Origin: JAOAFZ01 sp964412815
GTDB lineage: Bacteria > Patescibacteriota > Microgenomatia > UBA1406 > GWC2-37-13
Direction of reading: 5' to 3'
Assembly (NCBI GenBank): GCA_964412815.1
Contig: CAYPQF010000034.1
Coordinates: 62,001 to 126,000, forward strand
Length of the DNA: 64,000 bases
Positions 60,984 through 64,000 of the stretch are shown piece by piece. Position 1 is the first letter of the stretch. Every line of letters begins with the position of its first letter. A program made the translations under genes and the position numbers. The notes below the pieces were generated by a model. The model was not told the origin of the DNA. It searched no databases and worked only from the letters and a program-made list of their open reading frames with translations.

Positions 60984-61194
60984 CATCGCTCCTTGTGTCT
61001 AGATTGGTTCCATGAGCCCTCTATCAGGACTCCCTTCAACTCCTTTGCTCCATAAAGCTGCTGGAATTACCGGGAAACCTTATAGGGTATGTTATAGATG
61101 GATATTATACTATATAGTTATTAAGAAGTCACGGTTCCACCGTCTGATACGACGATGATCTGGGCTCATCGAGAAACTTATTTTGTGTGCGAAG

Positions 61195-61227
61195 GAGGAA
61201 GCGGGGCAATCATGGCCCCACTTCCTC
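61195..61227. terminator. Hairpin after the 61240-61593 cassette
   Basis: GAGGAAG-GGGGC and GCCCC-CTTCCTC form a 12-bp stem with one mismatch and a 7-nt loop, 13 bp past the cassette stop on the minus strand. No T-run. Confidence 0.5.
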
Positions 61228-61239
61228 ATATGCCTGTAT

Positions 61240-61593
61240 TCATACGCTTACCTGCGTATAGCGGGCAGGCACAGCCCGGCGGCGTTCGGCTTGCCGGGCT
61301 CCCCGATGGGGTAGGCCGGCAGAGGCGCCTCCGGCTGCCGGTGCAGGGTGCCGCAGATGATTGCCGTGGGCCATGGCGTCGGGCTGTGCCTGCCCGGGCA
61401 AGGCGGTGGGCTGTACGGGTACCCCGGCAGTCGCGGTCGCGACAACCGAGGTCGGGTGGTTGCCGATCGGATAGGCGTTCACACTGTTGCTAAAGTCCAG
61501 GGAGCTCCCCCCGAACATCATCAGCAGCACGAGCACAATACCGGCGACGAGGATGGACAGAGGCGTGGCGAGCGAACTGCGCTGCGTGTTCAT
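61240..61593 (-). pseudogene. GC-rich cassette gene, anchored protein, probable frameshift
   Basis: Starts at 61593 (TGAGGA 5 nt upstream). Residues 9-28 form one membrane helix, followed by NAYPIGNHPTSVVA and a Pro/Thr-rich stretch. After about residue 70 the frame becomes Ala/Arg/His-rich and unlike protein. From about 61395 the next frame gives TPWPTAIICGTLHRQPEAPL and a second AYPIG motif, ending at 61248. A one-base shift near 61385-61400 would restore a product of about 115 residues. Unknown family. Confidence 0.5.
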
Positions 61594-61732
61594 TTGGGTC
61601 CTCATTCCCAGCGAAAACGTTATGCCGTTATAACAGTATAACAGATTGTAGTCTTATAATAATGTTAAAAAGGATTAAAATACGTGCAAAATATGTATAA
61701 AGATTCACGTAATAGATTTGTATAGTAGTTTT

Positions 61733-61759
61733 CTGCCCGGTGCGGTGTGCACCGGGCAG
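61733..61759. terminator. Hairpin after the 61819-62682 lipoprotein gene
   Basis: CTGCCCGGTG (61733-61742) pairs perfectly with CACCGGGCAG (61750-61759), about 60 bp past the stop on the minus strand. No T-run on that side. Confidence 0.5.
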
Positions 61760-61818
61760 TCAATGCAGAGGAGAGCAGATGCCGCGCTCCCTGGTGGTCA
61801 CCGCGTGGTCCGATCTGC

Positions 61819-62682
61819 CTATCCCATGGTCTCGGTGCCGAACTCGGGGAGCGGGTTCTCCGGCGCCGGGATCTGTGGCACCGGCAGCTCACCCTCGGCC
61901 GGATCCAGCGGCTCGTTCATCTCCGGCAGGCCGTAGGACGAAAGCTCCTTCCTGTTGTTCTGGTCGTCGACGGGCACCATCATGTACTCGTTGTTCTCGA
62001 TGAAAACGGGCATGATGCGGCGCTCGATACCGATGGTGATCTCGATGTTCGGCTCAAACGGCCGGGCCGTGCGGGCGATCGCGACCCCGACGACCTGGGT
62101 CATCGACGCTGCGTCTCCGACCGGGACGATGGCCCGGATGTAGGGACCGCGCACCGGGCCGGACGCGGTTCGGATGGTGTCCCAGCTGATGAACACGCTG
62201 GAGGCCGACCTCTCAGCTACGATCGTGAGATCCATGAAGCCACGGGGACCGCCGTAGCCGTTGGTCAGGGCCAACATGTTGCCGACGTTGACGGCGACGG
62301 TCTCGCCGGAGTTGATATGCGAGCTGATCATCACCGTCCCGTAGCGGACAAAGCCGCCCGGCCGGATGCGGAAGATCCCGTTGCCGATAAACTCCGCCCC
62401 CTGGTATTCCTCGGCGAAGGTCAGCGGGTTGTTCTCGATCCCGTTGGGGGCCTTCGGGATCGCGTTGCCGCGCTGCTCGCTCACCGGCGCCGGGTACTCA
62501 CCGTCGGGAGGCTCCCGGCGAGGCGCGGACGGCGCCGTGTTCGGGGCGGGGTAGCTCTCGGGAGCTGAGGCCGTTGGGGCGGGTGTCGCCGCAGGTTCGG
62601 CGGTGGGGGTTGGTGCTGACGACTGACCACCGCAGGCGGCGAGCAGTGTCAGTGCCAACAGCAGAAGCGCAAGTCTTCTCAT
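61819..62682 (-). CDS. GC-rich cassette lipoprotein, 287 residues
   Basis: Lipoprotein signal MRRLALLLLALTLLAAC (lipobox LAAC, Cys17), then a Pro/Ala/Thr-rich linker to about residue 75. The extracellular domain is beta-rich with no recognised family (FIGNGIFRIRPGGFVRYGTV, VARTARPFEPNIEITIGIE-like strands). GGAGGG lies 5 nt before this ATG; the frame to 62694 is less likely. A promoter with TCTGACA and TATAAT (17-bp spacing) lies upstream. Linker and signal style recall Chloroflexota lipoproteins, suggesting transfer. Confidence 0.75.
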   Translation of the reverse strand: MRRLALLLLALTLLAACGGQSSAPTPTAEPAATPAPTASAPESYPAPNTAPSAPRREPPDGEYPAPVSEQRGNAIPKAPNGIENNPLTFAEEYQGAEFIGNGIFRIRPGGFVRYGTVMISSHINSGETVAVNVGNMLALTNGYGGPRGFMDLTIVAERSASSVFISWDTIRTASGPVRGPYIRAIVPVGDAASMTQVVGVAIARTARPFEPNIEITIGIERRIMPVFIENNEYMMVPVDDQNNRKELSSYGLPEMNEPLDPAEGELPVPQIPAPENPLPEFGTETMG

Positions 62683-62759
62683 GTGTCCCTCCAAGATGTA
62701 AGCTGCATATCCGGACGAATTCCGGATGGCGCATTATACCAAATTAGATTGTCAGAACA

Positions 62760-64000
62760 TTACATTTCTTCGACTGTAGCAATTCCCAGGAGAGAAAGTC
62801 CGCGGGTAAGGGTTTGAAAGACTGCTTTTGTTACCAGGAGTCTGAACTGTTTCACTGCGGGTTCAGCTTTCAGAATCGGGTGCTTCTGATAGAAGTAGTT
62901 GTACTGTTGTGCCAGTTCGTAAAGATAGGTAGTAAGAAGATTTGGTGCGTGATTACGGGTTGCGTCAAAGACCACATCGGCAAACTGTCCCAGTTGCCGC
63001 ATGAGGTTTCGCTCTTCTACGTTCAGCTGAACAGCGGTTCCCTGGATCGTGGTATTGTCTGTTTCTGAGAGATGTTCCGGTGAGAGTTCTTTCCGAAGAA
63101 CACTCTGTGTACGGACATAGGTATAGAGCAGATACGGTCCGGAGTTTCCGTTCAGATTGACTGCTTCTCCCATATCAAACTCTACTTTTGTCTGCAGTCC
63201 GTGCTTGAGGAAGGCATACTTGACCGCTGCTACGGCAAGTGTTTCTGCTGTTGCATCGGTACTTTTTTCGTAGGTTTCAAGAATCTGTTTTTTTGCTTCG
63301 TTCAGCAGAAACTCTCCCTCGACGACGTTTCCTTTTCGGGAAGACATTTTTTGACCTTTAATATCTACCCATCCATAGGTCTGGTGTCTCTGTCCGCCGG
63401 GAGGAACAATGCCAGCCAGTTCCTGTGCTTTAAAGGCTGCTTTAAAATAACTACTCTGTTCTGCGGTAACCAGATGAATACAGGCATCAATTGCTCCATG
63501 TTCACTAAACTCACGCTCCGCGAGCGCCATCTCTTTGCCTTCGTAGGTTGGTAGTCCCAGACTGTTAATAAAGACACGCCGGTCGACGCCGTACTTCTCT
63601 CCAGGAATAATAACCGCGCCATCGTCTTCGATTAGGATACCCTGTTCCACTGCCTGACGACAGAGTTCTACCCCCCGGTCTGACATCTGACTTTCAAAGT
63701 AATACGAATCGAACGTTGTATGAACTCGCTGATAGATCTCTTCAAAGTAATCGAGGCTCCACTGCCGGGTTTCGGTATACAGGGGCATAATGGCAGGATC
63801 TTTTGCGTATATCGCTTTGTTGATCTCAATTACCTGTTGCTTTGAGTCTGGATTGGATTCGAATGCCGCATTGCCGGCAGCGTACGCTTTGCCGATTGCG
63901 GTAATCTTTTCGCGGAGCGGAGCCGTGCGAATTGGCTCCAGTTCACCGGACTCATTCATCTGTTTGAGACGCCAGAGTGTTTTTGCAATATGCATGCCGA
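62760..64000 (-). CDS. argS: Arginyl-tRNA synthetase, C-terminal part (gene runs off the window)
   Basis: About 413 residues of the class I synthetase that charges tRNA-Arg. Visible: GYGWVDIKGQKMSSRKGNVV-type KMSKS loop (KMSSRKGN), FDMGEAVNLNGNSGPYLLYTYVR, and the C-terminal DALR anticodon-binding domain ending in TRGLSLLGIATVEEM. The N-terminal part with the HIGH motif lies beyond 64000. Reading starts in frame at the window edge, so the apparent Met at 63995 is internal. Confidence 0.93.
   Translation of the reverse strand, partial: GMHIAKTLWRLKQMNESGELEPIRTAPLREKITAIGKAYAAGNAAFESNPDSKQQVIEINKAIYAKDPAIMPLYTETRQWSLDYFEEIYQRVHTTFDSYYFESQMSDRGVELCRQAVEQGILIEDDGAVIIPGEKYGVDRRVFINSLGLPTYEGKEMALAEREFSEHGAIDACIHLVTAEQSSYFKAAFKAQELAGIVPPGGQRHQTYGWVDIKGQKMSSRKGNVVEGEFLLNEAKKQILETYEKSTDATAETLAVAAVKYAFLKHGLQTKVEFDMGEAVNLNGNSGPYLLYTYVRTQSVLRKELSPEHLSETDNTTIQGTAVQLNVEERNLMRQLGQFADVVFDATRNHAPNLLTTYLYELAQQYNYFYQKHPILKAEPAVKQFRLLVTKAVFQTLTRGLSLLGIATVEEM

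Overview
The window looks like a chromosomal segment around the replication origin of a reduced-genome bacterium, most likely a member of the Candidate Phyla Radiation (Patescibacteria; a Microgenomates-like lineage is my guess). The reasons are the gene mix (dnaA, dnaN, mutS/mutL, class II ribonucleotide reductase, two class A penicillin-binding-protein-like genes, a ComFC-like protein), many orphan membrane or secreted proteins, archaeal-flavoured enzymes (archaeal-type PEP carboxylase, a HARP-type RNA-free RNase P) and the standard genetic code with TGA as stop. I see no rRNA, tRNA, CRISPR array or transposase.

Two gene classes are interleaved. Most conserved genes have balanced base composition and a TATAAT-like -10 box only 5-11 nt before the start codon, which implies leaderless mRNAs (dnaA, dnaN, HARP, AI-2E transporter, FAD oxidoreductase). 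About sixteen short orphan genes are mostly GC-rich, have their own -10 box, a 30-50 nt leader with a strong Shine-Dalgarno sequence, and usually a hairpin just after the stop. At least four carry a frameshift or in-frame stop. They resemble imported, partly decaying cassettes.

Layout. 0-9 kb: ogt, a glycosyltransferase, two class A PBP-like genes, a fasciclin protein. 9-14 kb: a membrane orphan, then mutS-mutL. 14-15.4 kb: two GC-rich cassettes. 15.4-21.6 kb: a peptide-ligase/peptidase island with a FemAB/CelD-like acyltransferase, two paralogous DUF1704/MATCAP-like metallopeptidases, a RimK-like ATP-grasp, an ATP-grasp fused to an aspartyl-protease-like domain, and a 7TM protein. 21.7-27.6 kb: cell-surface genes and comFC. 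27.7-30.3 kb: dnaA and dnaN with DnaA boxes. 30.4-33.5 kb: a 40-residue microprotein, an RNase HI, a frameshifted gene, a catalytically degenerate XerD-like protein and trxA. 33.5-40.4 kb: a cobalamin block with nrdR, AdoCbl-dependent nrdJ, a PduO-type adenosyltransferase, an anchored DUF4430 protein, a DUF6580-like membrane protein, and a cobalamin riboswitch leading into a 516-residue protein of unknown function. 40.7-51.4 kb: cassettes mixed with HARP, AI-2E transporter, NUDIX, YhhQ-type transporter and FAD oxidoreductase genes, plus a dispersed TGCGG-repeat family and a 1.6-kb insertion between perfect 36-bp direct repeats. 51.4-55.8 kb: a GAF-ANTAR protein, an exonuclease/endonuclease-like protein, a receiver protein, and glnA, whose leader carries tandem ANTAR-type hexaloop hairpins. 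55.9-64 kb: cassettes, PIG-L deacetylase, GNAT, esterase, archaeal-type PEP carboxylase, two lipoproteins and the 3' part of argS.

The strongest leads for something undescribed are the peptide-ligase/peptidase island, the inferred ANTAR-glnA leader switch, the riboswitch-controlled unknown protein beside the B12 genes, and the cassette class itself.
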